DNA of 64,000 nucleotides from positions 26,684,866 through 26,748,865 of the forward strand of contig CM044964.1 in NCBI GenBank assembly GCA_024516035.1, given 5' to 3'. Made by a program: the position numbers and the translations under genes. Below the pieces are notes generated by a model. The model saw only the letters and a list, made by a program, of their open reading frames with translations. It was not told the DNA's origin and made no database searches. Every line of letters starts with the position of its first letter. Position 1 is the stretch's first letter. The stretch comes from Bactericera cockerelli. Taxonomy: Eukaryota > Arthropoda > Insecta > Hemiptera > Triozidae. Positions 21,165-50,948 of this stretch are shown here, piece by piece.

Positions 21165-21380
21165 TAATAATAATACTCTTTACTGGAAGTTAACCTCCAG
21201 GCGAGGTTAATGCTCAAAGCATTTTCTATCACCTGACCCTCAGAGTCTTATTATTCTGTGGTCTCAAACTCAAATGAATGAGTAAAAATTCATGCACTGG
21301 GTGGGATTCGAACAAACGGATCCTTACGGTGTCCGGAATACCAGACTAGCGCCTTGACCATTTCACTACCAATGCAATGA
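21165..21380 (-). repeat. SINE-E copy
   Basis: The - strand reads GCATTGGTAGTGAAATGGTC, then GGATCCGTTTGTTCGAATCC, CCCAGTGCATGAATTTTTAC and the AATGCTTTGAGCATTAACCT body. Confidence 0.8.
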
Positions 21381-21817
21381 ATGGTTTACATTGTAAAGTG
21401 AAAGTAACTAATATTATGATCGAATATTTTCACCCCCGTATAAAGAAAGAATGGTGTAGGTACCTACCTAATAAAACAGATAGGAAGAACAAAAAATAAC
21501 TGGGAGTAATTACCTCCGAAAAGACATAAATTAGGAGGGCCTTAATTAAACAGTAATACGTTGTTGTTAATTCAATTAAACTATTTATCATTTTGAAAAC
21601 AAAACGCTCGTATTTCAGTTACAGGGTTGCAGACTTGTAAAAAAATAAAGTAAAGTTTGAGAAAAAAAATATGTTTCTTTGCGTTATTATATATCACAGT
21701 TTTAGAGGCTTGCTCTTTAGTGGGTAGCAGGAAATCAACAAATATTAAAATAATTAAATCCAACACATCATAGATACCTTCATATATCTGTGTAATCAGT
21801 TAAGTTGATTGCAAAAG
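21381..21817. other. Intergenic, AT-rich
   Basis: No gene or named repeat. Confidence 0.45.
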
Positions 21818-21905
21818 GGTTGGGTGGAAGAGATTGCCACAGACAATAACCCCGCCCTTTAGGTAGGACATTAGTGTTATTTTCTTTTTTACTTATTTAT
21901 TTTGT
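21818..21905 (+). mobile_element. Repeat H copy, 3' truncated
   Basis: GGGTTGGGTGGAAGAGATTG, GACAATAACCCCGCCC, then ACTTATTTATTTTGTC; the 3' end is replaced. Confidence 0.6.
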
Positions 21906-22184
21906 CAAACAGAAAACTGAGAAGTTGTGCTAGATGTACATGAATATCAGAACATATCTGGACAGCTGTTTCGAGCTTATTGGCTCTCATCAGCGCCAGC
22001 GGTTATAGTTCTGAACATCCATGCCATCAACTAACCTCTTTCTACACCACAGACACCAGTTCTCATTGAGCAACTCCTTTCTACTGTCCACGACCCTCCT
22101 CAGTTAGGTGACGCTAAATTAAACGTCATACGCCCAAAAACCGCCCAAATTGTGTCGTAAAGTACCGTAAATAGTTGTAAATTC

Positions 22185-22360
22185 CCGTAGCTCAGTGGTG
22201 AAGGCGGCACTCTGTGAATCCAGAGACTCCAGAGGTCGTGGGTTTGAAACCCGGCCGGAACATAACAAGTTATCCTCCCATTTGGGATTTTTACCACATA
22301 ATAATATGTCTTGGGCTTACTGCTGGAATAATGGGACTTTAATAGTCCTAATCGGGTAGT
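22185..22360 (+). repeat. SINE-F copy
   Basis: Reference description of SINE-F. The tRNA-like head CCCGTAGCTCAGTGGTGAAG runs through GGCGGCACTCTGTGAATCCA to a B-box-like GGTTTGAAACC. The body is CCTCCCATTTGGGATTTTTA, CCACATAATAATATGTCTTG, GGCTTACTGCTGGAATAATG and AATAGTCCTAATCGGG. Full copies end AAATAAGGCGATATTATTA. Confidence 0.8.
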
Positions 22361-22624
22361 TAACTTAGGGGTAATTCAAAAATATAATAATATTATTAAT
22401 AATCAAAAATATAATAATAGAGTTTGGTGGAGAGGCTTTGTGCATCGACCTGTCCCTTAGGATAGAACGATTACGGATATGTATGTATGTAATCGGGTAG
22501 TATAAATAAGACAATATTTTAAATTTAAATTTAAAATAATACCGTTAGGTATTGTATATTTTACGGTACATAACCAATTTACAATATTAACAAAATATAA
22601 GATAAGATTTTTTTTCTTTGTTCT

Positions 22625-22775
22625 ACAGACACAAGAAAAGAAGATTACCTATTATTTATTATAATAGGTAATCTTCTTTTCTTTCTTTACTTTTCCAATA
22701 ACTTTATTAAAATAAAATATAATAAAGTTATTGGAAAAGGAAAGAAAGAAAAGAAGATTACCTATTATAATATAC
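22625..22775. repeat. Adjacent perfect palindromes (foldback)
   Basis: AAGAAGATTACCTATTAT is inverted across a 4-bp loop at about 22637-22680. Then TTTCCAATAACTTTATTA is inverted across about 10 bp to TAATAAAGTTATTGGAAA (22693-22738), followed by a third copy of AAGAAGATTACCTATTATAA. The whole block can fold into two hairpins. Confidence 0.8.
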
Positions 22776-23101
22776 TTCTGTTGTAAAGTACCTTTCTCAC
22801 CCTGTACGTGTACACAGACCCACGCGTGTGTTCACCCTGATAGCATCGGCTGGGTGGCTGAGCACCCAGCAGCAGGTAGGTATTTTATCTTGGTCAGCTC
22901 ATCAGTTGTTGATAGCTGATGAGCTAGCACGCTATGTCAATGAAAGAGACAGCAGTGCCGTGGCTACAGGACTCACATGGGGAGAGGCGAAATAAATATT
23001 GGTGATAGAGATATTGGTTCTTGGTGATAGAGACCATGCACCTGACCACTAATTTTTTACTAAGTAAAAAATAAGCCTTATACGCTTACAACTCGGTACA
23101 T
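22776..23101. other. Intergenic
   Basis: No gene. A small hairpin with arms AGCTCATCAG/CTGATGAGCT lies at about 22895-22925. Confidence 0.45.
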
Positions 23102-23250
23102 CCACCGACCTCAGTTAGCTTGATCGATAGGGCGGCGGACTTGTAACCTGGAGGTCGGTGGTTCAAGTCTGGGTTTCAGCGTAAATTAAGTAAAAGCGAG
23201 TTTGATTAGATGTAATATCACATAGTTGATTGACACAAATATGATAACTC
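23102..23250 (+). repeat. SINE-A copy
   Basis: CCGACCTCAGTTAGCTTGAT, GGACTTGTAACCTGGAGGTC, GGTTCAAGTCTGGG and CAAATATGATAACT. Confidence 0.8.
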
Positions 23251-23552
23251 GGTACATTCGATTTTGATCAAATTTTGCATGTATATGGGTATAAGCGTTT
23301 TACATATTGTACTTATAATTATTTTTGAATAAATTTTGATTGAGCTTCTTTTATTTAAGAAAATCCGAAACTTTGGACAAAAAAAATCACAAAAAAAGAA
23401 AAGATCCACGACTTGCCGATACGGAAATTTTGCGGGATCTAGAATGTAGGAAAAACGGAATTCTATCAAATAAAATACATTTGAAGAGAATCGGTTCAGA
23501 AATTTTCTAAATTGTAACGTAATTTAGTAACAAATCTCTGATTCTCATCATA

Positions 23553-23810
23553 GGGTGGCGTCATCGTGAACGATGGTAGCCAGACAGTGGAGGAATGAGC
23601 GAAGTGCTGAGTACCACTGTCTTTACAAGGAGGCTAATGATTGACAAGGGCCCCCGGAACCAAACCAATGCTGGTCTACTCCCTGATAATCCCCCAGCCA
23701 GACTGCTGGTCTACTCCTTGATAATCCCCCAGCCAGACTGCTGGTCTACTCCCTGTTTATAGTCCCCCAGCCAGACTGCTGGTCTACTCCCTGTTTATAG
23801 TCCTGATACT
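23553..23810 (-). repeat. Repeat I copy with tandemly amplified end
   Basis: The + strand reads TAGGGTGGCGTCATCGTGAA, then ACCAATGCTGGTCTACTCCC, followed by three to four repeats of CCAGCCAGACTGCTGGTCTA. The end of the repeat is tandemly multiplied. Confidence 0.75.
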
Positions 23811-24049
23811 AGCGATAATAAAAAATGAAAATTTTGATTTCCATTCACGAGGAAGTTTTGACTGTGTCCATAATTGGCAGTGTATTTTTGTATTCTTTTC
23901 ACTTTTCAAGTATCCACTTTTTTCCCTTTTCTCCCCCACGCTAATTAACTGTCCGAGTTTGAAGTTCTGTTGATAAATCCATGAAGTTAATTTGAACAAG
24001 AGCAGAGACACTCATAAAACAAAAACGCCCTGGACTAAAAAATTTTTAA

Positions 24050-25062
24050 GCATTTTTCATGAGTATAATTTTCCTCGTTCATAATAAAATTTTAAGGGGT
24101 GAATTTTTTTTTTATCTTCGGATAAAAATTGTCAAAAATTTAGAGAGGGCGCCCCAAAAGAGCCCCGTCCCAAAAAGGGGGCCCCCCCCCAAGTCCATTT
24201 TTAATTTGGGAAAAAATTATTTTTATGTGAGTTTTGAAAAATTTTGGACAGCCTCTAAAATTTTTGACTTTTTTGGTTCCGAGAATTTTTTTTCTTTACC
24301 ATTTCTTTTTTTTAAAAAATTAAAAAAAAAAAAACAGAGGGCCAAAACGAAAACATTTTTGATGCGATATTATTGGTCAATTTTTTAAATTAGGGGAAAA
24401 AAATAAAATTGGTTTGGTTTTTCGAATCGACCAAGGGCTTTTTTTTTAGCGACTAAAATAACTAGGGTTTTTAAGGTTGGCATTGATTTTTTTTGGGTAC
24501 AAAATTCAAAATTATCGTTATTTTTTACGTTAATTTGAACTTGAGGGGGTATTAAAAATCGACATAAAATATTTAATTTTTCATAGTTTTTCAGAAGGTT
24601 ATATTTTCCCTTTTGGTACTATTTATTTAACTTTAAATTTTTTTTATACAAACAAAAACAAAAAAATTATTAAAGAAAAAAAAAAAAAAATAAAATATTT
24701 ACAAAAAATTAAAAATTTTATTAACGAAAGAAAAAAAAAAAAATTAAAAAAAAAATAAAAAAAAATGGGGGCCGGGAAAAAAATTTAACCCCGATAAAAA
24801 TTAGATTAAAAGATGAAAAGGATTTTTTACCAAACAGGATTTTGTCTTGATTGGGAAAAAGGGTTGGCTTATTTTTTAATTTTAACCCCTTGCTTTTTAT
24901 AATTTCCCCAACTAATTTTAGAGACCATAAAGTTTTATGAAATTTTATGATTTTGGAAAAAGGGAAAATTAAAATGAGGATTTTTTTAAAAGGGATTAAT
25001 TTAAATTATATTATACGAACTAAAGCAAGTTTGTTCTCCAACAATTTTTTTTTAATTGGGAA

Positions 25063-25093
<31 letters not shown>

Positions 25094-25487
25094 TAAAAAC
25101 AAAAAAAAGGGATAGGTGAGTAATTGAATAATTTTTTTCTTCTTTCAAAGGCTCCTCTTTTACTCATTCGCTCCCTTTTTTCTAGTCTTTTGCAGCATTT
25201 GGTTGGTAAAGTTTTTATTTCCATTCTTCTTTTTTTTTAATTGCACTTTTCTTCATGTTTAGTTGTTCTCTGCTTTTACCTTGCTTGATGTTTTTGATTA
25301 CACCGCTGTGAGGGTTTTTTTATTTTCTCATTTGAGAAATCGTTTTTTTTTTTTTTTTCTGAAAACCTTTAATCATTATGGGGGGGGTTGATTTTCTTTT
25401 TAATCTTTCTTTTTAAAACACATTCAGCACAAAGACTAATTAGGGGTTACAAAAGTTTTTGGTTGTTGTATAAGATTTAGGTACTTT

Positions 25488-25537
<50 letters not shown>

Positions 25538-26388
25538 TTTTGGAATATTTTTAAAATGTTTTTTTTTTTTTTATCCTAAAAATCCATTTTGGCAAATTTT
25601 TTAGGAACATATTTCTCAGAACCCCTATCAATATGTATGTTTTTAGGAATTATTTAAATCCCCCTAAAGAATTTGAAACATCGTAATGAAAGACAGTTAA
25701 ACCTTTTTAAATAAACTTCTCAAACATCAAATTTCCACCCGAGAAAACAGGCATTGTAGCAAAGTTTTAAAATTTTTATTAAGAGATTTTTTTTCCATTT
25801 TTAATTTTTTTTTTTTTTTTAGGTAGGAAATTTTCTATTAATTGATTGTTGTTTAATAAAACCTTTATAACTTGGGGTAGGTCCCTAAGTTTTTATAAAA
25901 TTAAAAAAAAAAAATTAAATTGCCCAACTTAGGTTTAAAGATAATTGTACAATAAATTTCCGTTTATCGAGGCTGGCAGGTCTAAGAACATCGTTTCTGA
26001 AGGCTCTAAGACAAAACTAAAAAAATTTTAAAACCCCCTTTTAAAAAAAAAGGCCAAAAATTTTAAAACCCCCCAAAAATTTTTTTAACCCCGGGGTCAT
26101 TTTCCCTTTTTTTTATTTTTTTTTTTTTTTTTTTTGAAAAAAATAAGAAAAAAAAATTGGGGGTGGGAAAAAAAAGAAACCCCGGGAAACTTTTTCCCCT
26201 TTAAAAAAAGGGAAAAGGGGTGAATAAGAGAAAAGGGAAAATTTAATTTTTTTCAATAAAAATACATGTTGGGGGCCCCAAAGATTTAAAAAAAGGCGGT
26301 AAATTTTTTTGGTTTTAAAAAAATTTTTTTTTAAAAAACCCAAAAAAAAAAAAATGGAAAAGGGCAAAAAAATTTTCCCCGGGAAAAA
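24050..26388. other. Homopolymer-rich stretch of doubtful sequence quality
   Basis: Nearly every short word is a homopolymer run (A, T, C or G of 4-14). It has unusual G/C runs (GGGGGCCCCCCCCCC-like near 24178, ACCCCGGGG near 26090) and a T run of about 40 at 25490-25532. It leads directly into the N gap. This looks like unpolished read sequence at a contig end. No feature inside should be trusted. Confidence 0.7.
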
Positions 26389-26488
26389 NNNNNNNNNNNN
26401 NNNNNNNNNNNNNNNNNNNNNNNNNNNNNNNNNNNNNNNNNNNNNNNNNNNNNNNNNNNNNNNNNNNNNNNNNNNNNNNNNNNNNNNN
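26389..26488. other. Assembly gap (100 N)
   Basis: Exactly 100 N, the usual placeholder for a gap of unknown size. Confidence 0.99.
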
Positions 26489-27224
26489 ATCACGTGAAAT
26501 ACCAGCCAGTCAATCCTGAGAAATAAAGAGCTGGCGACCAGTGGCGGAGTCTCTAACCTCGCCCGAAGTTGCACAAACTGTGGCGAACACAAAACCAAAG
26601 TTGCTCAGGAGGTTATGAAACGTCTAGAAATATGAAAAAAATTGAAATCGGAGCAAAAAAATATATTTTTTTACAAAAACGAACACAATACTTCCGATTT
26701 CTAATATTAGAAATTTCTTGGAAGTAAAAATAATAACTAATTAAACGCCTCGTCTAGAGAAAGTTGATGAGGCAATATACAGGCAGCATTGCCTCGTTGA
26801 TAGTTTTTGGCGAAAAAAACTCAAGGACCTCTTTTCTCCGGACAAAGTTGTAAGTTTTTGGCCTCCGATTTTAATGAAGAGTTTGCAGCGGCGTAGCTAG
26901 ACCTACATTTCGGGGTGGTCTTGAGGACGAAAGAGACTACGGTGTATATTCCATCGTAATCGTATTTATTTTGCAGGGGTTTCTTGAAAATTTGGGGGGT
27001 GTTTTTGTCCCCAAAACCACGCCACTGAGAGATTTGACAACCAGAGGTTTGACAACGTAAACTTGCTGGATGAGGTTATACTTATTATCATTATTTTACA
27101 CTTTATTAGATATATGTAAATGGACATAATGTACAAAACAAATAATTATTTTATCAATGAAAAAAATGGAAACAATATATACAATAAACATGAAAAAGAA
27201 TAGAAAAAATATATAAAAACATAT
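26489..27224. other. Intergenic
   Basis: No gene. The segment CGAACACAATACTTCCGATT with TCTAATATTAGAAATTTC (about 26680-26720) recurs at 59510-59555 and, diverged, near 35870-35905. This is a dispersed repeat of unknown type. Confidence 0.5.
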
Positions 27225-27290
27225 GCCCTAACTATAGGGCGGGGCTATGGCCTATGGCAATCTCTTCCACCCAACCCTTATGATATTTAA
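27225..27290 (-). mobile_element. Repeat H fragment
   Basis: The + strand reads CCCTAACTATAGGGCGGGGC, then GGCAATCTCTTCCACCCAAC. Confidence 0.55.
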
Positions 27291-27720
27291 TCGTCTTCTT
27301 ATTCTACTTAACCCATCCATACTTCCTCCTCACCTTGTACACTACTTCTAGACAGAAGAAATAATTATGTTGATTGACCTTCAAAAGGTAACATCAGATT
27401 TACCGTTACAACGTCGTCACATGCGTCAAGACGCTAATGTAGCTAACATTATAATAGGTAGGTATATCAGTAACTAACATATAGGTATATGACAAGCAGG
27501 TATGTAAAACTTTAGTATGTTAATTACATACAAACATATTTTGTACATAAAATAATTCTATTTACGAGTAGGTATGTAATTTCAATTTACATGAACTAGA
27601 ATCACGTGCAATGCCTCCTTACCAGTGCAGGCCGTTAATACCTTGTTACCTAGTCTGGCTGGGGGACTTTAAACAGGGAGAAGACCAGTGTCTCGTTAGA
27701 GGACTATAAAGAGAGAACTG
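27291..27720. other. Intergenic with a repeat I fragment
   Basis: No gene. About 27652-27690 (TCTGGCTGGGGGACTTTAAA, CAGGGAGAAGACCAG) is repeat I. Confidence 0.45.
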
Positions 27721-27980
27721 GCCAGCGTCGATGGCATGTTGAATACACCGGTTCCCTTCAGAACACCGAAGTTAAGCGACATCCAGCGAGGTTAAGACTT
27801 GGATGGGTGACCATTCAAATTCTAATTCTCAAGACGCTGGCTTTTCCCTGCCCCACTCAGGCTGGGTGAGGTCAATGTGAGTAGCAGGTTTGTGAGTTTC
27901 CTGCGAATGGAGGGTAAAAACCCCCGTCGTGATATGACCATGGCAGTTGAAAGCGACGTTAAACCCCACTTAAAAAAAAA
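27721..27980 (+). repeat. SINE-D copy, nearly identical to 4706-4981
   Basis: 5S head GCCAGCGTCGATGGCATGTT through GGATGGGTGACCATTC, shared body, GTTAAACCCC and an A run. The few differences from the 4706 copy suggest recent activity. Confidence 0.85.
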
Positions 27981-28439
27981 AGAAGAGAGAACTGACAAGC
28001 CAACACTTACAAGCCAGGCTATCTTGCAGTTTCCCAAGGGTTTCCTAAGATCTGGATTCACAGAGTGCCGCGTTTACCACTGAGCTACCGGGACAGACAA
28101 TAAAATCTAGTGGCAAAAATTTCTTAGTCACTCTGTATATACTAAATTGTACACCAGTATATGAAAACGCCGTAGGTACATATTTACAGAATTCATAATA
28201 TAATAATTATAGGCACCTAACTTGTCCATGAAATTTCTCTTGGCAAATCGAAGGATTCGAAGGACAACGCAGAAAAAAAATTTGGCAAAATTTCGCTAGA
28301 AGTGAATGGGCGGGCGAGGAAGTGGTGTTTACTTACGGTAGTTTTTTTTATTGGCTATGGGCAAAAAAAAAATATATGAATTGATAATTCGTTCTACATT
28401 CCTCAGAGTGGTGTCTGAGGTCCTACTTTCACTCGTGGG

Positions 28440-28850
28440 AACCAGGTGACTCCATAAGCTGCCGGACTCGTGACCCGGAGGTCGGTGGTTCGAATCCCTC
28501 GCATGGAAAATATTTAGTAAGGTGATAACCGACCTCAGTAGCTTGATCGATAAGGCAGCCTGACTTGTATCCTGGAGATCGGTGGTTCAAGTCCCGGTTT
28601 CAGCGTAGATTTAGTGAAGCGAGTTTGAGTAGTTGTGATATCACGAAAGTGATTAACACAAGTATGATAACTTAATTTAATTTTAACTTACTTAGTAAGG
28701 CGAGTTTGAGTATTTGTGACACTCGATTGTGATCAAAACCAATGTGAAAAAAAATGAGCAGCTTGATCGATAAGGTGGCACGGGGTGCGGACTTGTAGCC
28801 TGGAGGTCGGTAGTTCGGTTCAAGTTCAGCAAAGATTGGATAAAGTCTGT
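28440..28850 (+). repeat. Three SINE-A copies in tandem orientation
   Basis: Partial copy at 28452-28525 (GGTTCGAATCCC). Full copy at 28530-28672 (CCGACCTCAGTAGCTTGATC, GGTTCAAGTCCC, AGTAGTTGTGATATCACGAA, AGTATGATAACTT). Third copy at 28700-28850 with AGCTTGATCGATAAGGTGG. The middle copy is the best family representative. Confidence 0.75.
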
Positions 28851-29055
28851 CCCGGTAGCTCAGTGGTAAAGGCGGCACTCTGTGAATCCAGAGATTCCAG
28901 AGGTCGCGGGTTCGAAACCCAACCGGGACAAGTCAAGTTATATCCTCCCATTTGGGATTTTTACCCCATACTAATACGTCTTGGGCTTACTGCTGGAATA
29001 ATGGGACTTAATAGTTCTAATCGGGCAGTATAAATAAGGCGATATTATTATTATA
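28847..29055 (+). repeat. SINE-F copy, full length
   Basis: GTCCCGGTAGCTCAGTGGTA head, B-box GGTTCGAAACCC, body CCATTTGGGATTTTTACC and GTATAAATAAGGCGATATTA tail. It directly follows a SINE-A. Confidence 0.85.
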
Positions 29056-29361
29056 AAGCAAGTTTGAGTAGTGGTGAAATTGATTAATACAAATTATGAT
29101 AATTTAAAAACTTTAAATGATAATCTACCTGTACCTTATATTATGTACCTAATTGTAGAATAAAATAAATACATAGTTTTCAAATAAAACGTCAAATGAA
29201 TGAAGACCAGTTGAAATTTTTCATTATTTTGTAACAAATATAAAACTTTACTGTTTCTAATTCATTGCTTTCAAAATTTCGATCCCTGCCTTTGTGGTTA
29301 AGGTTATTTGCTACCTATTTCTAAATTAAATGTATTCGACTTTATGTATTCGAATTAATGG

Positions 29362-29365
<4 letters not shown>
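29056..29365. other. Intergenic, AT-rich
   Basis: No gene or named repeat. Confidence 0.5.
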
Positions 29366-29392
<27 letters not shown>

Positions 29393-29510
29393 TGAGAGAG
29401 AAAGTGGGGGAGAGAGAAAGAAAGAGAGAGGGAGAGAGAGAGAGACTAAAAGAGATAAAAAAAAATGGAGAGAAAGACAGGAAGAGAGGGAACAGGGAAA
29501 ATAGAAAAAA
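29366..29510 (+). repeat. (GA)n polypurine tract
   Basis: GAGAGA and AAAGAGAGAGG repeats; ORFs across it are artefacts. Confidence 0.85.
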
Positions 29511-29809
29511 AGAAACATCATGCTATCAGACCCATGAAATTTTAGTTTTTTAATCACCCCCACTATTTATAAAGAGATGAAAAGATTGGGATAGAGGAGC
29601 AAGGTCTCTGATTGTTAAGTCTTCTCTGTAAATAAATATCTTAAAATAAAAAAAATGGGATTGAGAGAGAAACAAAAAAAAATAGTCGGAGAACTTTATT
29701 AAAATTTGGAGGTTCTTATTAATTGAAATTCTTTCCTCATTGACCGATGCAATGGAGGACTAATACTCGATAAGGAGAGTAATATACATACAGGAAGATT
29801 AAAAGTAAA

Positions 29810-30105
29810 AGAGAGATAGTGGGAGAGTAGGAGAGAGAATACAAAGTGAGAAAAAGATGTGAAGATGAAAAGAGACAGGGAGATAGAGAGTGACAGAGAG
29901 AGCAAGAGAGAGAAAGGGAGAGAAAGAGAAAGAGAGAGAGAGAGAAAGAAGGAGAGAGAGAGAAGAGAGAGAGTGAGAAAGAGAGAGAAAGAGAGAGAGG
30001 AGAGAGAGAGAAGAAAGAGAAACAGAAGAGAGAGAGAGAGTGAGAAAGAGAGAGAAAGAGAAAGAGAGAGAGAGAGAAGAAAGAGAAACAGAAAGAGAGA
30101 GGCTG
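29810..30105 (+). repeat. (GA)n tract with higher-order repeat
   Basis: Purine tract in which AGAAGAAAGAGAAACAGAA recurs twice about 68 bp apart, showing tandem duplication on top of the dinucleotide repeat. Confidence 0.85.
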
Positions 30106-30229
30106 CTGGCTAAGGGGCACAAAAACTCAAATTCTTGTGTGAATTAGTTTAAAGAAGTATTCAAGTAGCTATGCCATTGAGAGAAAGTTAAAGCGTCAGT
30201 TCTAGGTATAGTAGATACAAATTCCAGTA

Positions 30230-30360
30230 TTCTGACAGTAGTCTGGATAGTATTACAGTTAAGATAGCCTTGCTTATACAGGGTCATAGTATTACAGTTA
30301 AGATAGCCTTGCTTATACAGGGTCATAGTATTACAGTTAAGATAGCCTTGTTTATAAAGG
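30230..30360 (+). repeat. 39-bp tandem repeat, three units
   Basis: GTATTACAGTTAAGATAGCC plus TTGCTTATACAGGGTCATA repeats three times, the last slightly diverged. It sits just before a reverse SINE-B. Confidence 0.9.
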
Positions 30361-30377
30361 GTCCACCATTTTGATTT

Positions 30378-30545
30378 TTTTTTATTTAAAGATGAGTGTT
30401 TCACAGCCTTTTTTATTTCGTAGCCATGAAACAGGAGCTACTGTAGACGCTTGTGCTCTGTGTTGCAGCCTGCCCATCCCGTATAGTATTCCTCTGATGG
30501 ATGAGAAGTGACACAGTACTTACCATTTAGGTACTGAGTCAACCT
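30378..30545 (-). repeat. SINE-B copy, 5' truncated
   Basis: The + strand shows A/T run, GATGAGTGTTTCACAG, GAAACAGGAGCTACTGTAGA and CCTCTGATGGATGAGAAGTG; the tRNA-like head is absent. Confidence 0.75.
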
Positions 30546-30895
30546 CTATTATCAGAAGCACGCTTCCTCTCGGTAGTAAGTTGAAAGAAATGTTTTGCCT
30601 TTGAAATATAGATTTTATTTTCAGAAGTAAAGTTTTAAAATAATGTTTATTTGGTGGAATGCTGGAAAACAAAATGTCATTTATTGTAATACTCTCCAAT
30701 TCACATTTAAAGATCACATCAATCACCATGAAGAAAGATGTAAGTCTTGATGCAGAATGAATGAATTTAGATATTCTCTCGAGCTGTGCATCGCGTTTTC
30801 TGTATTATCTTTGTAGATTGCACTGATTTCTTGTAATCTCGATTTGAATAGAAATGAAAATTCGTACACGAACTAAAAGATACTATCACACATAA
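30546..30895. other. Intergenic
   Basis: No gene or named repeat. Confidence 0.5.
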
Positions 30896-31023
30896 CCGAC
30901 CTCGGTAGGTTGATCGATAAGGTTTCGGACTTGTAACCTGGAGGTCGGTGGTTCAAGTCCCGGTTACAGCGTAAATTTAGTAAAGACATCACGAAAGTGA
31001 TTAACACAAATACAATAACTTTT
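30896..31023 (+). repeat. SINE-A copy
   Basis: CCGACCTCGGTAGGTTGATC, GGTTCAAGTCCCGG, ATCACGAAAGTGATTAACAC and AATACAATAACTT. Confidence 0.8.
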
Positions 31024-31304
31024 AACTTACTATCACACATAGAAATCAATACTATTTTCGAATACATAATAATTATTTGTAAACACGATACGTAACATGA
31101 AGATAGATAGATAGAGAGTAGTTTTATTTGTACTTAAACATAAAAATGCATCGTACTAAGGTAAGGTATTAAAAAAAAGAACGCCTGAGCTCTGAATGAT
31201 TGCACTCTGCATTGGGGCTAAAATCTCGGTTATGTCTTCAAAACGTTAATGGTCAGTATTACAATAAAGCCACATCTGTTTTTTCTTTTACTTTTAAATT
31301 TGAG

Positions 31305-31475
31305 TTTATATCACGACGGGGTGTTAACCTCCATTTACAGGAAACTCACAAATCTGCTACCCACATTAACCTCATCCAGCCTGGGTTGGGCCGCCAGTAT
31401 CACGAAGTCTTCACCTCACTGGACGTAGCTTCTTCGGTGACCTTACGAGAAGCGGTGCATGAAACGCGCCATTAA
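31305..31475 (-). repeat. SINE-D copy, old
   Basis: The - strand carries ATGGCGCGTTTCATGCACCG, the CACCGAAGAAGCTACGTCC 5S part and the AACCCAGGCTGGATGAGG body. Many differences from 27721. Confidence 0.7.
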
Positions 31476-31529
31476 CTCCAGTAATTCCGGGGTGCTCAGC
31501 TGACGCCTGACAATTATGAAGAGTATGCA

Positions 31530-31755
31530 ATTATGCTTTTTTTTTTTTTAATTGGGGTTTAACGTCGCTTTCAACTGCCATGGTCATATCACGACGGGGG
31601 TTTTACCCTCCATTCGCAGGAAACTCACAAACCTGCTACTCACATTGACCTCACCCAGCCTGAGTGGGGCCGGGAAAAGCCAGCGTCACGAGAATTAGAA
31701 TTTGAATGGTCACCCATCCAAGTCTTAACCTCGCTGGATGTCGCTTAACTTCGAG
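31530..31755 (-). repeat. SINE-D copy, 5' truncated, young
   Basis: Poly(T) then AATTGGGGTTTAACGTCGCT and the full body. It breaks off inside the 5S head after GATGTCGCTTAACTTCG. It ends about 750 bp before the Mcm7 ATG. Confidence 0.8.
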
Positions 31756-32041
31756 TATGCAATTATGCATCATGCATGTTATTTCTCACGACAAAAATAC
31801 CCCCGACATACAAAAATCTTAGTATGCAATATGCAACTCACTAGCCCAAGAAAAAATCATATAGACCTAACACCCATATTATTTATGAACAGCGAATTTT
31901 GGCTGAGCAATGTCTCAAGCAAGATATTGGCCAATAATATTAAAGGAAATCATCAGACGGCGCTTTCTGTTCATAAATACGGCTGTAAGTGCATAGTTGC
32001 TATTGAAAAAAATGTCTGCCAATTGAATAACAACGTTAGCA

Positions 32042-32050
32042 TTTCCCGCC
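32042..32050 (+). promoter_or_regulatory. E2F-like site
   Basis: TTTCCCGCC matches the E2F core (TTTSSCGC). It lies 466 bp before the Mcm7 ATG. MCM genes are classical E2F targets; the site itself is untested. Confidence 0.45.
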
Positions 32051-32230
32051 CATCTCAGGATTTTTGAGCTTAAATTCATCCACTGAGAATAATATATTAT
32101 GATCTCAGTGAATTCATCATTATTAAATTTGTTATTATTTCGAAAACCGTTTTCTATTTGTCAGAATTCTGTATTGTCTAAGGTCGTTTTTATAAACTGC
32201 CCAGCTTCCAGAGCTTCTAAACTGCCTTGT

Positions 32231-32242
32231 TGCGCAAGCGCA
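32231..32242 (+). promoter_or_regulatory. NRF1-like palindrome
   Basis: TGCGCAAGCGCA is one base off the symmetric TGCGCATGCGCA consensus. It lies 266 bp before the ATG and 20 bp from an E2F-like site. Confidence 0.45.
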
Positions 32243-32261
32243 CAAGTCTATTTTGAAATTC

Positions 32262-32269
32262 TTTCCCGC
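32262..32269 (+). promoter_or_regulatory. E2F-like site
   Basis: TTTCCCGC, followed by GC. Second E2F core upstream of Mcm7, 239 bp before the ATG. Confidence 0.5.
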
Positions 32270-32507
32270 GCTTTAAAATCGACAACAACGGACAAGATCC
32301 AAACCAGCTGAGTTGAGCTGAGCAACGGGCCGAAAAAAAGTTCTTCAATTACATAAAAGTTGAAATTCTAACATACTGCATTATATTATAATTAAATTAA
32401 TTACCTAGGTATTTACCTTAATTCTCATAAAACATTCTATTCGTGTTCACTACAAAGTTTGTTCTAGATTTCTCTCCATCTAAAGTTCCAAGATAAAATA
32501 ATAAACC

Positions 32508-50921
<18,414 letters not shown>

Positions 50922-50948
<27 letters not shown>

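Larger units (their letters stand above)
31760..32500 (+). promoter_or_regulatory. Mcm7 upstream/promoter region
   Basis: Repeat-free sequence between the last SINE and the Mcm7 start codon. It contains two E2F-like sites and one NRF1-like palindrome (listed separately). No TATA box at a convincing distance. The 109-aa frame at 31738-32067 is not supported by any domain. Confidence 0.5.

Noticed and set aside
26113..26598. 161-aa frame across the gap
   Set aside because: Runs through 100 N and poor-quality sequence.
31738..32067. 109-aa frame upstream of Mcm7
   Set aside because: No domain and starts in a SINE; the region is better read as promoter or 5' flank.
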